From Antedon mediterranea (Eukaryota > Echinodermata > Crinoidea > Comatulida > Antedonidae), in the NCBI RefSeq assembly GCF_964355755.1, contig NC_092680.1, forward strand, positions 15,415,001 to 15,479,000: DNA of 64,000 nt. Direction: 5' to 3'. Shown piece after piece: positions 23,270 through 35,800 of this stretch. The notes beneath the pieces were generated by a model. That model was not told the DNA's origin and ran no database searches. It saw nothing but the letters and a program-made list of their open reading frames with translations. Both the position numbers and the translations under genes were made by a program. Position 1 is the stretch's first letter, and the number at the start of each line of letters is the position of its first letter.

Positions 23270-23450
23270 GCGGATTTGCAAAGACAAGTCAAATCCCAAT
23301 GTTACAATTACGTTCCATTGTTTTAATTGACCAGTTATGTGACGAACGATTTCTTCACTAGCAAGTTATGTTATGTATTCTGGCGATATTATGTGTTTTC
23401 TTTCGACATTAAACGATGGAAAGATACCGTTGAACACAGAAAATTTCAAA
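23270..23450 (-). pseudogene. Decayed BRICHOS last-exon fragment
   Basis: Plus-strand landmarks GTTTTAATTGACCAGT, ACGATTTCTTCACTAGCAAG, GGCGATATTATGTG and ACATTAAACGATGGAAAG are those of the last exon of both BRICHOS genes, in order. Part of the middle is deleted and the frame is broken. Confidence 0.7.
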
Positions 23451-23459
23451 AACATTAAT

Positions 23460-24480
23460 AAATAAAGAAAATTGTTTAATGATCAAGAAAAATACAAAGA
23501 TAAGGTTTGCGGTAGACCGTGGATTATAGACTATAAATGAAAGGCCTAGGCCTAATGCTAAGCTTACATTTTAAGGGTAATGTGTACTGTATTTTCTTCA
23601 AGATTAAAATCGTAGAGGCCGCGCTACTACAAATTACAATATTAGTAATAAAACTGTATGACAGGCCTACTTTAGTATTTCAAATAACCTAGCCTAAGAT
23701 TTGATGATCCGATGATCTGAGTTTTCTATTTCCATTCTAGATCATATCTAGATCTAGAAAACTGAGATATATCTGAGATCTAAATTTTCTAGACACCTAG
23801 AAAGAATTAATCCTAACATGTTTAGATGTGGCAATGTAATTGAATGTGGCAATGTAATTGAAATGATATTGGAGACAAATATCATTATTCGTCTGCCATA
23901 CAGTACTCACTGCTATGCCTAAACCATAATATATTCTATCCGTCCCCATTACATCGAATTAAAATACACCAATTATTAAATACGGGATCAACTAAAATAT
24001 TGTCGAATGTTGCTAATGTATTCATACAATATTGTATTTTGTTTGTTGAAGCTAACTGATAATTTAAATATGAATTATAGATTTTTGTTATTTCTTTAAG
24101 ATACGTTAGCTATACGAACTATAATTTATGTCTGGAAGTTGATATGTCTTGTTTCTTTCTTTGTTCTTTCAAACCCTTAAAATTGTCGTTATAGAATCTT
24201 TAAAAATGTCATAATAAATATCAGCCAATCTTTGAACTACCGAAATATTCTCTACCATCAACCTCAACGCATAAACATCCATTATTACTGGTTACTCATT
24301 TGAGTCTTCTTCAGTACAAGAAAATGGTTGAAGAGCCAATTTAAACACAAATTAGGGAACTTAAACTAATATTTTAGGATAAAAGTTAAATTAATAACAA
24401 CTGAGCCTGTATTGCAAATCAGTTTGTTAGTTCGAATGCCTGTAATGTTTGGATTTTGATTCATCGGATCTTTAACATCA
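23460..24480. other. Intergenic DNA, nothing recognised
   Basis: Contains a cluster of AGATCT/TCTAGA-type palindromes at 23735-23800 and no coding signal. Confidence 0.4.
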
Positions 24481-25013
24481 ATACCGATTGTATTCATAAT
24501 ATAACACCAGAGAGGATTCATTAATGTGCAACGGAACAACTGTGATAAAAAAAAAGACCTAGGTCCGGTCCTATTTGGTACTCTGGTGGTATTATATAAA
24601 TAGACCCAATGTGCTTGGTAATCATCATAACCAACACCATCATCATCATCATCATCACAGTCATCATCACAATATTTAATTCAACACTCATAATCATTCC
24701 AGATTCCATAATCTTTATTAAATCAATACGAATACCGTGTGTTGTGATTATTTTGATCTTAATGTAAAGAAATCGACAATTTTAACATAAATTTTCAGAA
24801 TTTTAATGTATCACTTTATTATTTGCCTCTGGGTAACAATTCAATTTTAATTAGGTTGAAAACTGTAACGATAGAACCACAATAATTATGTAGTCCTTGG
24901 CCTATTAAAATTAATACAATTCACCACATTATCTATTTTCTTGAGTAAAATATAACTATCATAAGCCTACATTTTAGTACAGTATATCTTCTTGTACGCC
25001 TACATATTTTAAT

Positions 25014-28000
25014 TTACTGGCATGTACATACTTTCCAATTAAATGAGCAAACTACAGTCCCGTTGTCTCGCGTATTTTCTGAAAACCGGATTCCAATGTT
25101 TCCATTAAGTTCTGTGGTTTTAATTGACCAGTATGTAGTCATACCGCAACATTGGTCAACAATTTCTTCACTAGCAAGCCCTGTCAGGTACTCTGGTGAT
25201 ATTATGTCCTGTCGTTCGACATTAAACGATGGAAAGTTACCATTGTACAACTGTAGGCAAATAAAATATTAAATAATTATAAATATGATTGTAATGAATG
25301 AAATAAAAATTAAATACAATTCTTGGTTATTGGTAAAAAAAATATCAAAACTTGGAAACAGGTTTTTCGCCACACCGGGTATACCTAATATGCCACTTAT
25401 AGAAGGAAGTAGTTAAGGTTGACATATTTTAGCAAACCTTACATTTAATTATAATGTTCATTATTCGTACTTCCACCTTTGAATATACACACCACAGTCA
25501 ATTGTGCTAGTGACAAAAGCACGGCCATATTGTTTGGAAAGAAAACACCGTCACAATCAAATTGTACAGGTCCTGTTGTAAACAAATACATACCCAGTCA
25601 TGGTTATACCAATCCAAGTCCTCGTCTGCCCACAAATAACAAGCGCTGTTATTGGCACTGTAAGCCGCAATGATTTTCTAAATGAATAAAAATACTAAAA
25701 ATAATCTGAATACTTGCAATAATACGGTGGTAATTTAATGAACCATTGTAATTAATTTTTATTTTAGGCCTTTAAAAATAGTTCAAATTGATGTATACTA
25801 GATGGCACGCTCGCTTCGCTCGCGTACCATCTAGGTCGTGCCCACAGATGGTTCTCGAATACACAGTATTTCCAGCGAGAAAAAAATGGAGATTTCAAAT
25901 GTATACGTACCGCAGGACTATAATACATTGTCGTTTACAGAAACGAATAAATATACACAATGATTTATGTAGTCAACCAAAATTAGCACCCTGGGAATTA
26001 CTTCCGAGAGAGAAACAAAATGAGTCAAATTTTTTTATTTGGACTCATTTAAACAAACCCAATTTGTGTTTTGTATGTAACATTAAGGGTTGAGGGATGG
26101 GGGAAGAAGATAGGTACAAAGAGGAAACATTTTAAAATATATTCTTATCCACTCAGTAACGAAATATTGTTTTTAATGTTTTATAGGCCTATAAATAATA
26201 TACCACTAAATACAGTAAAACATTTACGATTTAATACGGTACTTTGTTAAAACTCTCACTGTCATAGTCGATTGAAATAGTAAAGTACATGTAACGATAC
26301 ACCACTACGACGTTTATATATTTTTAAATTATTAATTAATACAAACGTTGAGAAGCAACTGTCAGTAATAACGTTTATTTATTTGTATATTATATGTTTA
26401 TAATCTAACAGTAGGGCCTACCCACACTCACAGTAATAAAGTTTATTTGTATATATTTTTATATTACATCTAACAGTACCAACACTCACAGTAAGAAATT
26501 TGCGATTAAAATTGGGATCAAAAGTGGTTAATACCTTAACAGTATTGTACAGCATTGCAATACTATTTATGTTTATTCTCCAAGGGGGCCCATAAATCTA
26601 AATCTATACCTCTATGGTTAAACCAAATAATGTGGAATGTTTATTTGTATATTATATGTTTATAATCTAACAGTAGGGCCTACCCACACTCACAGTAATA
26701 AAGTTTATTTGTATATATTTTTATATTACATCTAACAGTACCAACACTCACAGTAAGAAATTTGCGATTCAAATTGCGATCAAAAGTGGTTAATACCTTA
26801 ACAGTATTGTACAGCATTGCAATACTATTTATGTTCATTCTCCAAGGGGGCCCATAAATCTAAATCTATACCTGTATGGTTAAACCAAATAATTTGGAAT
26901 GTTCCATTCATCACAAATCAATACATTTGTAAAAACGTATATTAAATGTATCAAAATAGTATTTTTTAAAGAAAATCGGCCTGTCTTCAACATTATGATG
27001 GTGTACTCTAGCTGTTCAACCGGTTTTCAGCCATTAAAAACAATTATCGTAGGAGGAGATAGGAAAATGCGAAGCCTCCTCGCATTTTTGTGGCGGGTAT
27101 TTTTCAAGACGGACATCCATTATACAGTGTATACCACGGTTGGAAAACACCCCTATTTGGGGCAAATCTTGGAACCTAAATTCGTTTTAACCGTCAATAA
27201 CTTATTATCTAACTTAATTTAATTAGTAAACAGGGTTACATCAGGTGGTTAAAATCAGTACCGAAAGTACGAACCAACTTTATATACCATCGAGTAAAAA
27301 TTATAGAAGTAAGGCGCGATTTACCGAATTTTGCCCTTACGTAAATTTATATATAGACTAGATGGTACGCTCGCTTCGCTCGCGTACCATCTAGGTCGTG
27401 CCCACAGATGGTTCTCGAATACATAATAATTTCAGCGTTAAAAAACTGGCGATTTCAAATGTACGTACCGCAGGACAATAATACATGTCGTTTACAGGAA
27501 CGAATAAATAGACACTGTGATTTATGTACTGAACTAAAATTACCACCCTGGGAATTACTTCCGAAAGAGAAACTTGTCACAAAATGAGACCAATTGTTTA
27601 AGTCAAATTTAAACAAACTTAATTTGTGTTTTGTATGTAACGTTAGGGTTGAGGGATGGGAAAGAGGATGGGTGCAAAGAAGAACAATTTTTAAATATAT
27701 TCTTTATCCATGTAGTAACGAAATATTAATTGTTTACATGTTTTACAAATAATATACCACTAAACACAGTAAAACATTGCGATGTAATACTTTGTTGAAA
27801 CTATCACCGTCCTAGTCGATTGAAATAGTATAGTACATGTAACGATACATCACTACGACGTGTATAATATGTTTATATAATGTAAAACAATTTGTGAAAA
27901 CCACCCCTATTCGTGGCAAATCATAAATTCGATTTAATCGTCAATAAATATTAAATTATCTAACTCAACTTAATTAGTAGGCCTAATGGTTTTCAATTGT

Positions 28001-29542
28001 TTCTTAGAGCCAATTCATACTTAAGTTGGTTCCTAACCCTACCCACCAAAGTTGTTCTGCGTTTAGAGCATGTGATGCACCGTAGGCCTATCCTCTACTG
28101 GCTTTACAACGCTACTCATGCCAGTGAGGGAAGGGTGATGATGTCACGTGGGTGGTTTAACTGCAATAATAAAGATTTGTACATAATATACGGCGACTGA
28201 AAACGCTAGCTCATTATCCGTTAAAAAAAAACTATATCCAACCTCCGCAGGACAGATTGAAAAAAAAATGGATCGAATTTCTGTTATGAGTATACACATG
28301 GACCTCCATGGTATACAGTACTTGCCTTTACGACGCCTGAGGGAATAGACACTTGTGGAACAGAGATTGGAATGTTCCATTCATTTCAAATCAATACATT
28401 TGCATAAACGTATATTAAATCTATCAAAATAGTATTTTTTAAAGAAAATCGGCCTGTCTTCAACATTATGATACTGTACTCGAGCTGTTCAACCGGTTTT
28501 CAGCTATTAAAAACAATTATCGTAGGAGGAGATAGGAAAATGCGAAGCCTCCTCGAATTTTTGTGGCGGGTATTTTTCAAGATGGACATCCATTAGACAG
28601 TGTATACCACGATCGGAAAACACCCCTATTTGGGGCAAATCGTTGAACCTAAATTCGTTTTAATCGTCAATAACTAATTATCGAACTCAATTTAATTAGT
28701 AAACAGGGTTACATCAGGCGGTTAAAATCAGTACCGAAAGTACCAACCAACTTTATATACCATCGAGTAAACATTCTAGAAATAACGCGCGATTTACCGA
28801 ATTTTGCCCTTACGTAAATTTATATATAGATTATACTCATATTATAGTCTTACGTTGTAAAAATCAAATATAAGTGTTCCTCCGTCAGTCACATTTTCTA
28901 TTTGTTCAAATATCACAATCTGTACATGGTGGCTGGGGTACGAATATACATCCATTGAGTGCCTTATCCCATCATCTACGACTCCGCACCTAAAGACCCT
29001 CTAAATAAAATGATAGTTGCTAATTAATTAGCTTGGATAATAAAACGAAATAAAATAAAATATTATTTTTGTTGTTGTTTAGTTCTGTTTAGCTTTTAAA
29101 AAACCCTACAGTACATATAGAATTTTACTTAATGTACTAAGGTAAGGTTGTGTGTCTTTTTTTCACGGTCTACAAACAATTTATTTGTGATATAGGCCTA
29201 CCATTGTTATACCTCTATGTATATACTTACACGTTCTCGGGTAAGAACGATTGCTGCAACCACACCGCATATTATGATCAACACCAACGGAATACAGATA
29301 CCAATTATTTTATTCTTTCGAGAAGTTCGTTTGGTCACGATTAGTTTCTGAAATGACAATCAAATTCTTAGCCTATCGTTTGCAATACCAACCTAAACTT
29401 TACCTACTTGCAGGAAACATACAAACTTCAGATTTCGATTTTAAAACTACGTGGTTAAGTTAATTAGTAAACGTACCTCAATGTTAACTTGAGTTTCGCT
29501 TTCATTTTTCTTCTTTTCGTTCACAATCGTTTTCGGAAACAT
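25014..29542 (-). CDS. BRICHOS-domain type II transmembrane protein, paralog 2
   Basis: Exons, all phase 0: 29542-29477 (MFPKTIVNEKKKN), 29347-29231 (basic KLIVTKRTSRKNK, then hydrophobic IIGICIPLVLIIICGVVAAI), 29000-28854 (DDGIRHSMDVYSYPSHHVQI and GGTLIFDFYN), 25677-25594 (SACYLWADEDLDW) and 25250-25014 (FPSFNVERQDI, DQCCGMTTYWSI, stop). They join in frame to about 216 residues, one fewer than paralog 1. BRICHOS hallmarks are the DF motif, the first Cys and the terminal C-x-G-x-x-x-Y. The last exon is almost identical to that of paralog 1 (NTRDNG against NPRNNG is the visible change), while the first two exons differ clearly. The third intron carries two tandem Helitron-like elements; the proximal one ends 24 bp from the donor of the 29000-28854 exon. 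Whether splicing tolerates that cannot be seen. Confidence 0.75.
25798..27357 (-). mobile_element. Helitron-like element, family 1, copy a (1560 bp)
   Basis: Read on the minus strand it starts TCTATATATAAATTTACGTA and ends in a 13-bp-arm hairpin finishing CTAG (plus-strand CTAGATGGCACGC and GCGTACCATCTAG around TCGCTTCGCTC; the outer arm has one change in this copy). TC start, terminal hairpin and CTAG end are Helitron hallmarks. It has no Rep/helicase ORF, so it is non-autonomous. The plus-strand base before CTAG is A. A 262-bp internal tandem duplication is present. Confidence 0.8.
26382..26905. repeat. 262-bp tandem duplication inside Helitron copy a
   Basis: Positions 26382-26643 and 26644-26905 are nearly identical (for example AGGGCCTACCCACACTCACA and CCAAGGGGGCCCATAAATCT in both). 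It is absent from copies b and c, so it arose after insertion or in this lineage. Confidence 0.85.
27358..28830 (-). mobile_element. Helitron-like element, family 1, copy b (1473 bp)
   Basis: It abuts copy a head-to-tail: the TATATAGA end of copy a runs straight into CTAGATGGTACGC of copy b. The outer end TATATAGA is followed by T. The terminal hairpin is perfect (13-bp arms). The body matches copy c closely, including AGCCAATTCATACTTAAGTT and CGTAGGAGGAGATAGG-type segments. No transposase coding. Confidence 0.85.
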
Positions 29543-29559
29543 ATTGACAGCAACACTAC

Positions 29560-31060
29560 TACCATATTACAACATTAATACTATTTAGAGTGAGATAACT
29601 CCGGATCAATGGAACTAGTGATTCATGGAATTTCAGACAATCAACCATTTGAATAAGTTGAACATTTGTTGACTAACTACGAAAATTACCATAACAATCA
29701 TTTTCTTTGTTGATATTGTTCTTCAAAACTAAAAAAGGAAATGTTCTAAGACATTAAAACATACTTTTAAAAATAGGGCTGATTTGCATCTGTCTGTCTG
29801 TTTTCCAATGAAATATTATATTTTTTTCTTATTTATAATTATTTATTTATTATTATCAAAGTAAAAATGCCAGAGGCTATGATGTTTTTTTATTTTAAAA
29901 GCGTATTAGAAGATTTATGTGGTTTACAATCAAAACATTAAATAAGATACACATATAATAGAATGACAGAATATACATAATCTATAGGCTTGATAGGCCT
30001 ATATTCAAGCATTATACTCAAACATTACCAATATGTAACGGCTTAAAAAATTAACATATGTTCGAATCTATATCAAATTTGAATCTATATCAAAGTAGCT
30101 AGTTTTCTATCTTTTCTTTTCTATCTGCATGATGGCTAAATATATATTCTGATAAGTTTACGCACGCCACGTGATCTGGCGGAGAAGGGATAAAGCGATC
30201 GGCAGAGAGCAGCTGAGGTTGTGATATGAGGATCTGATGAGGCTGGCGCGCAGTAGCAGAATTAACGTGGCATGTTTGGGATAACATTTACCTAGGCTTA
30301 GCCTGGGCATTTTATGGCCCACTTTGCAGCCGAAATGAACGGCATCCAATGTGCACAAGAATTTGTTTTTGCTATGTCGACATTTCGACACAGCAACGAA
30401 TAAATTACAAAGTAAAAATGCCGACATATTTTTTAATTTAATTTGATTTTTGTTTAGTTTTGTCGAAATTTCGACACGCTATACTTATATTAATGTGGCA
30501 TTAGGCTTTCGTATTATTGCATGTAGCCACCTCACATACCATCTTCATAAAATGAGATATATTTTCAATTTATTTACTAAATTCGATAGATAAGATATTT
30601 AAAAATACTATAATGGAAAACATTAATCCTTTAAATGACTTCATGACAAGGTCATATATTAGGAAAACCTAATGCTATATCACCAACTTGTATTTCTTAG
30701 ATAAAAAATACCACATATTTGTATTAAACATAATTAATAATACACTAGTGTATAATTAAAATGGTTTAGGATTACATTTCTACATTTATCAGTGTATATT
30801 TAATACAGATATTTATAACATTTGCTTTTACCAACTATTGTTTTCTTATATGATATTCTTTATTTATAAATACTATGATATGATGTATAGTTAAATAATA
30901 ATTGATTACTCTATTATATACCAGGATTAACATTTTGGCAAATTTAAGCCTAATTTAAGCCTAATACAGGTTAAATAAGCAATTGAAGTGACGGTATCTA
31001 TTATATATATTATATATATATATATATTATATTGTATCTATTGTATGGTAACAACAGCGA
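29560..31060. other. Intergenic DNA, no gene recognised
   Basis: AT-rich. It contains a 16-bp perfect palindrome TGTCGAAATTTCGACA at 30461-30476, a related ATGTCGACATTTCGACA at about 30375-30391, and an AT-dinucleotide microsatellite at about 31003-31031. Open frames near 30.1-30.4 kb show no domain signal. Confidence 0.45.
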
Positions 31061-31070
31061 CAAAGCTCAT

Positions 31071-31234
31071 GACGTAAATTTCGCGATGCTCCTCTGACGT
31101 CACAGCAATTTACGGCGGCGACGGCTGTACGGCGAGCGCGTGCGGCGATATCCTCAATCTCGCGATGGTTCTGAAATCATATGTACACCCCTAATACGGT
31201 CAAATATGGTCCTCGGAACAATTGTCCTTTAAAG
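31071..31234 (-). repeat. Dispersed repeat, copy 2 (inverted relative to 5505-5664)
   Basis: The reverse complement carries the landmarks of the 5.5-kb copy in order, including CCGAGGACCATATTT, TGATTTCAGAACCATCGCGA and CGCACGCGCTCGCCGTACAG. This copy contains an intact TGACGTCA where the other has TGACATCA. It lies just outside the left arm of the promoter inverted repeat. Confidence 0.7.
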
Positions 31235-31361
31235 GTTTTCTTCTGGGTTGTAGCGTAGTCTCTCTAGACTTTTAAATAGGATGTTGTTAGGATTAAAATT
31301 CCACTGGAAAAACCATTGACAGAAATAAAAGCCGAGTCATGACTATAAAAATACGCCGTGG

Positions 31362-32326
31362 CTAAAGACGCGGTAAACTTGCATTACGTCATAATCAGCC
31401 AATGGGGTGCTGGCACGTGTGCGACGTCATCGTATAAGGACTTTGGATATATTTGTTTTCATATTGCGTCAGAGAATGCCTATCGGCGGCGCCAGGCTGC
31501 ATAGATGTGTGCGCTGATTCGGTGACTCAGCCCCGGGGCTAGACCTAGCAATGTTGAATCCAGAAGTTTAATAATGGGCGACAACATCTTTGCTGTAGTA
31601 ATAGAGCAAGTTCATGTGGTTATTATTTGGTGAACGTTACATACAGCGTTTAAAACATGCAATATCTCAAATAATTATTATTTCATTATAGGCCTACAAC
31701 ATACAGTAGTAGTATTATAATCCGATATGTTGATAGCCAAATTAGAAGTAAAGGAATTATATAATCAATGTTGGAAATTGTGTTGCGTCTAGTTCATTCG
31801 TCCATTATAGTTACTATATATGAGGGTTTTATTTTTATTCCAAATGGCCAATTTAGGCCTTATATTTTTTAAAATTAAACTTTGTTTTCAGATGGTGGTC
31901 ATAAACAACAAGCAAATGCGGAAAATAAAGGGGCCATCAAATACTATGATTTAGACAGTAGCCGGCCCCCAGGGCTGAGTCACAGAAACCAGCGCACACA
32001 TACAGCTGGCCCCAGCCTGGCACCGCTTTCCCTACACAAACAAACTCATATATGAGGCTATAGGTTATAGTACGTAGTAGGCCTCTTTTGAAACAGTTTT
32101 CTGTATTTTAGAATTAAAATCAACATTTTTTTGGCTTTTCAATAATAACAGACGTAGGCTACATTTAGTTTTTGTCACACACGACGGCGATAATAGCGAC
32201 AAATGAAGCATAAAGAAAATGTTAAACGGTTAATCACTGTTTTCGCGATAAAACACGATGAAGTCACACACGTACCACCACCCCATTGGCTGATTATGAC
32301 GTAATGTATTTTTACCGTATCTTTAG
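31362..32326. repeat. Large imperfect inverted repeat upstream of the kinase gene
   Basis: Left-arm segments 31362-31409 and 31481-31543 are inverted copies of 32279-32326 and about 31962-32030. The outer pair shares CATTACGTCATAATCAGCCA with its complement, which includes a CRE-like TGACGTAA and a CCAAT box. The inner pair shares GTGTGCGC and GTGACTCAGCCC elements. The arms are GC-rich; the spacer of about 420 bp is AT-rich. It could be an inverted promoter duplication (divergent promoter) or a TIR element carrying promoter motifs. Confidence 0.75.
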
Positions 32327-32378
32327 AAAACGGAAGGTTTTATTGGAAATAAATATTCTAGAATTTCCAATGTGTGCA

Positions 32379-32386
32379 TATAAATA
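32379..32386 (+). promoter_or_regulatory. TATA box of the TBK1/IKK-epsilon-like gene
   Basis: TATAAATA lies 53 bp downstream of the CCAAT/CRE arm of the inverted repeat and about 80 bp upstream of a strong donor (AAAG then GTAAGT at 32465). Transcription would start near 32410. Confidence 0.55.
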
Positions 32387-32409
32387 GTCCTACGTTGAAT
32401 TACGTGTGA

Positions 32410-32464
32410 GTCATTGTTGTGAGGCAGATCACTACAGGTACCGCTACTACCGGTATCTATAAAG
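32410..32464 (+). other. Probable non-coding first exon of the TBK1-like gene
   Basis: The segment between the TATA box and the donor at 32465 contains no ATG in frame with the protein. The next acceptor is at 32884-32885, two bases before the start codon's A. The 5' border is an estimate from the TATA position. Confidence 0.5.
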
Positions 32465-32570
32465 GTAAGTTTATTTTGTGTAAATTGATTTTCTTGTCTT
32501 GTATCCACTCTTATTTACGGGGGTGTTCATAACTTTGGGTCAAATGTCACATATGTGTAAGTAAGGTAAT

Positions 32571-32841
32571 TTAAATAATGAATGAAAGACTACTCACAAA
32601 TGACGTGTGTTTGTGTGACGTGTGATCAAGATAATTAAAATGTCTTTTTAAAATATTGTATTTTTTAAAATTATATTTTTTCTGAGAAAAATTCAGGTAG
32701 TTAAATTTAAATAATGAATGAAAGACTACTCACAAATGACATGTGTTTGTGTGACGTGTGATCAAGATAATTAAAATGTCTTTTTAAAATATTGTATTTT
32801 TTAAAATTATATTTTTTCTGAGAAAAATTCAGGTAGTTAAA
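32571..32841. repeat. 136-bp tandem duplication in the first intron of the TBK1-like gene
   Basis: 32571-32706 and 32707-32841 are nearly identical; the visible change is AATGACGTGTG against AATGACATGTG. Both start TTAAATAATGAATGAAAG and end CAGGTAGTTA. Confidence 0.9.
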
Positions 32842-32886
32842 CCCCTATAGTACAAATAATATGTTGTAATTTGTTTATTTGTAAGA

Positions 32887-35800
32887 ATGTTATCGCGTGT
32901 AGAATTAAGAGGTACTAACTCATTTATATGGTGTACACAACATGCGATCGGAAAGGGAGCGACTGCTACTGTCTACATTGGTCGAAATAAAGTAAGTAAG
33001 CCAAATTTTTCCACTTGTTTATATAAAGTATACATTTCATGACACATAATATTCTAAAACTGTTAGGTAAATTCCCGAATCCCGAGAATAATGAAATGAC
33101 TAATGGGAATTCCCCTTATTAGTCACGCTAATAGAGGGCGCTATATATAAAAATAACTAAACACTATCTCATACAGGCTAGGTTTAGTGCTTATTTAGTG
33201 CGGATAAAAAGTGACAAATTTCATTTTAATTTATTGAATTATTTGCATATAATAGACATAGTTAATCGTGGTACTTTAAGGCTGTACACAATACAAAACA
33301 GTGCAAAATCACGACAAAAAAGGTCGCATCATTCTCTTATATTCAGTACAATATTTAAATAGTATGCAACATGTGATTGATTGGGTCTTGCAAAATTGAA
33401 TTTGTTTTTTTAGTATCTTATAAAATATAAATCAAATGTTCTCAATTCCAACAAGACGTGGAACATAATTAAAAATAGAATACGTTTTTTCCAACTTATC
33501 TTTACCCGGCCCGGAAAATCATATAATACTTACGGTACTGAAAGTGAGAATACTTTCAAACAAAATACTGTATCACTATTATTATTGTTTTTGTTTTCTA
33601 TAGAAAACTGGCGAGAAAGTAGCAATGAAAGTATTCAACAACTTACCACATGTTCGAACACGTGATACACAGATGAGGGAATTAGAAGTCGTTAGAAAAC
33701 TGAAACATAAAAACATCGTAGACGTGATTGCCATTGAAGAAGATCACGTGTCTAAACAACCAGTCATGGTGATGGAACTGTGTCTCGGCGGCTCGTTATT
33801 ACAGTATCTTGACAAACCGGCAAACAATTACGGCCTGACAGAGGACGAGTTTATACGAGCTTTAAAAGATATAAGTAAGTATGAATAGGCCTAATCATTA
33901 AAGATGTATTGTTCCCAAAATCAACAAATTAATTAAAAAAAGACTTTGAATAGGCAATTTCGCAGTTTTATTAAAGTTACTCACTTTCGTAGAAAAAAAT
34001 ATATAAATAAATGTTTTCACTTGTAAAAAGAAAAAAAAACGGTTCAATTTAATCAAAAACCCATTTGTATATTTGACTATTTTTTGCTTTAAATTACAAT
34101 GTTTTAAGGTACATATTTTTGTTTCAATCCAATTTTGTTAATAATTATTATGAAACATTATAATAGAAATTTAACAATTAAACAAGCAATATTTTTTTCA
34201 GAGGGACAATATCTTTACCGGCGTTGGGTTATAAAGTCAGTAACCATGTAAAATTAGAGTTTAGTTATTAAACTGAAACATATATAAATTATTGTCCCCT
34301 TAAAAAGAACATCTTTAAGTATGCCATTTTAATGTCACGTCACTTTGACAAAAAATTGGATCAGCAAAAAAATTATTTAGTTGAAAAAAAATGTAATTTA
34401 AAGCAAACAATAATCTAATTGTGTATTTTCTCTTTTTATAAGTGAAATCATTATTTTTTTTTATGGAAGTGAATAACGTCATTCAAATTGCAAAAATGAC
34501 CAATTTAAAGTTTGATTTATAATCTTTATGTCTTAATCAATATGCAACAGTGCGCCTCTCTCCTCAATGATCTATACACGTCGATCTTAACCAATTTTAA
34601 AAACTTTTACCCGTACTCGGCATTGACTGTGAAATCTTATACACAGCGATTTAAGACGAAACTACAATAGCGCCACTATACTGTAAGTATTAAAAAAGAA
34701 CGGTTAATGTACGTACGTGGCCTGGAAACATAGGCATTTTGAATAAAAATGACTGCAAACAAAGTATATTTGGCTGCTTTAAAACTGATACTGAGTATCT
34801 GATGTTGTCAACTAGATTAGTTTGCATATGTGTCTGATGATACCATTAATAGAGAAGACATGGCCACTGTATGATTCCTAGTTCTCCTCTCTTTTTCCAA
34901 CCAACTCTATCAAAGGATCGAAGATTTAATGAAGTCATCAGTTCAGTGTAAAGTCAAAGAGATATTTTTGTATTTTTATATAAAATTACGTTTTATGTCA
35001 AATTAAAAAATTAATGATTACACAGTGTGTTTCGTAATCGTAATCGTCCAATCAAGTGATCATGAACGTTCAAGTGCTCATCGATATCTGATTGCTTGCG
35101 GCACCGATCACTCCGGCAATTACTCAATCCGACTGCCACTTCATTTTCCATTCTTGTATGGAGGAGAACAGCACCTCCATTTGCCCAGTCTTCCCTCTCT
35201 ATGTTCTTTCTATTGTTTCAACCATGATTGGGGTACATCTTAGTTGTGGCATCGGCGGCAGCCCAGTGATCTGTATCCGCAGCATCAATTCTTCTCCAAA
35301 CTCAAACCTTACTGTGTACTTACATTAACATTATTTCTCTCAAGCGGATGCGATGAAATACCTACGAAGTATTGGTGTCGTACATCGAGATATTAAGCCT
35401 GGGAACATAATGATTGCAAAGGGAGATGACAGTACTCATACGTACAAACTAGCAGATTTTGGCGTTGCACGGCAAGTCGAGTACGAAGAGGAGATGCTCC
35501 AATCGCTATGTGGAACAGAAGAATATTTGGTAATGACGATGAGCGTAATTTCTATCTATTTACGCAATTTGAACTGGAATAGTCATTTTACGCTGCGTGC
35601 ACGATCTGGTAACTGCACATTCATTAAAAAAAACAACAGGATGATGTAATTATAATTAGTAACATGAAACCGGCCTGGCAAAAGTTAAGATTGTAGGCTA
35701 CAAATCTCCCGGCCTCCATTTATTTCTTGCAAAGATGTATTCAAACCCCTTTTTTAGCAGAGTTTTGTACTATTAAAGTATTCCTAGCCAGGTGAACTAT

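Noticed and set aside
23735-23800. Cluster of AGATCT/TCTAGA palindromes as a regulatory site
   Set aside because: Short low-complexity palindromes in AT-rich DNA with no second copy or neighbouring gene to support a role.
26899-27222. 107-residue ORF
   Set aside because: It lies wholly inside Helitron copy a, and the matching regions of copies b and c do not keep the frame.
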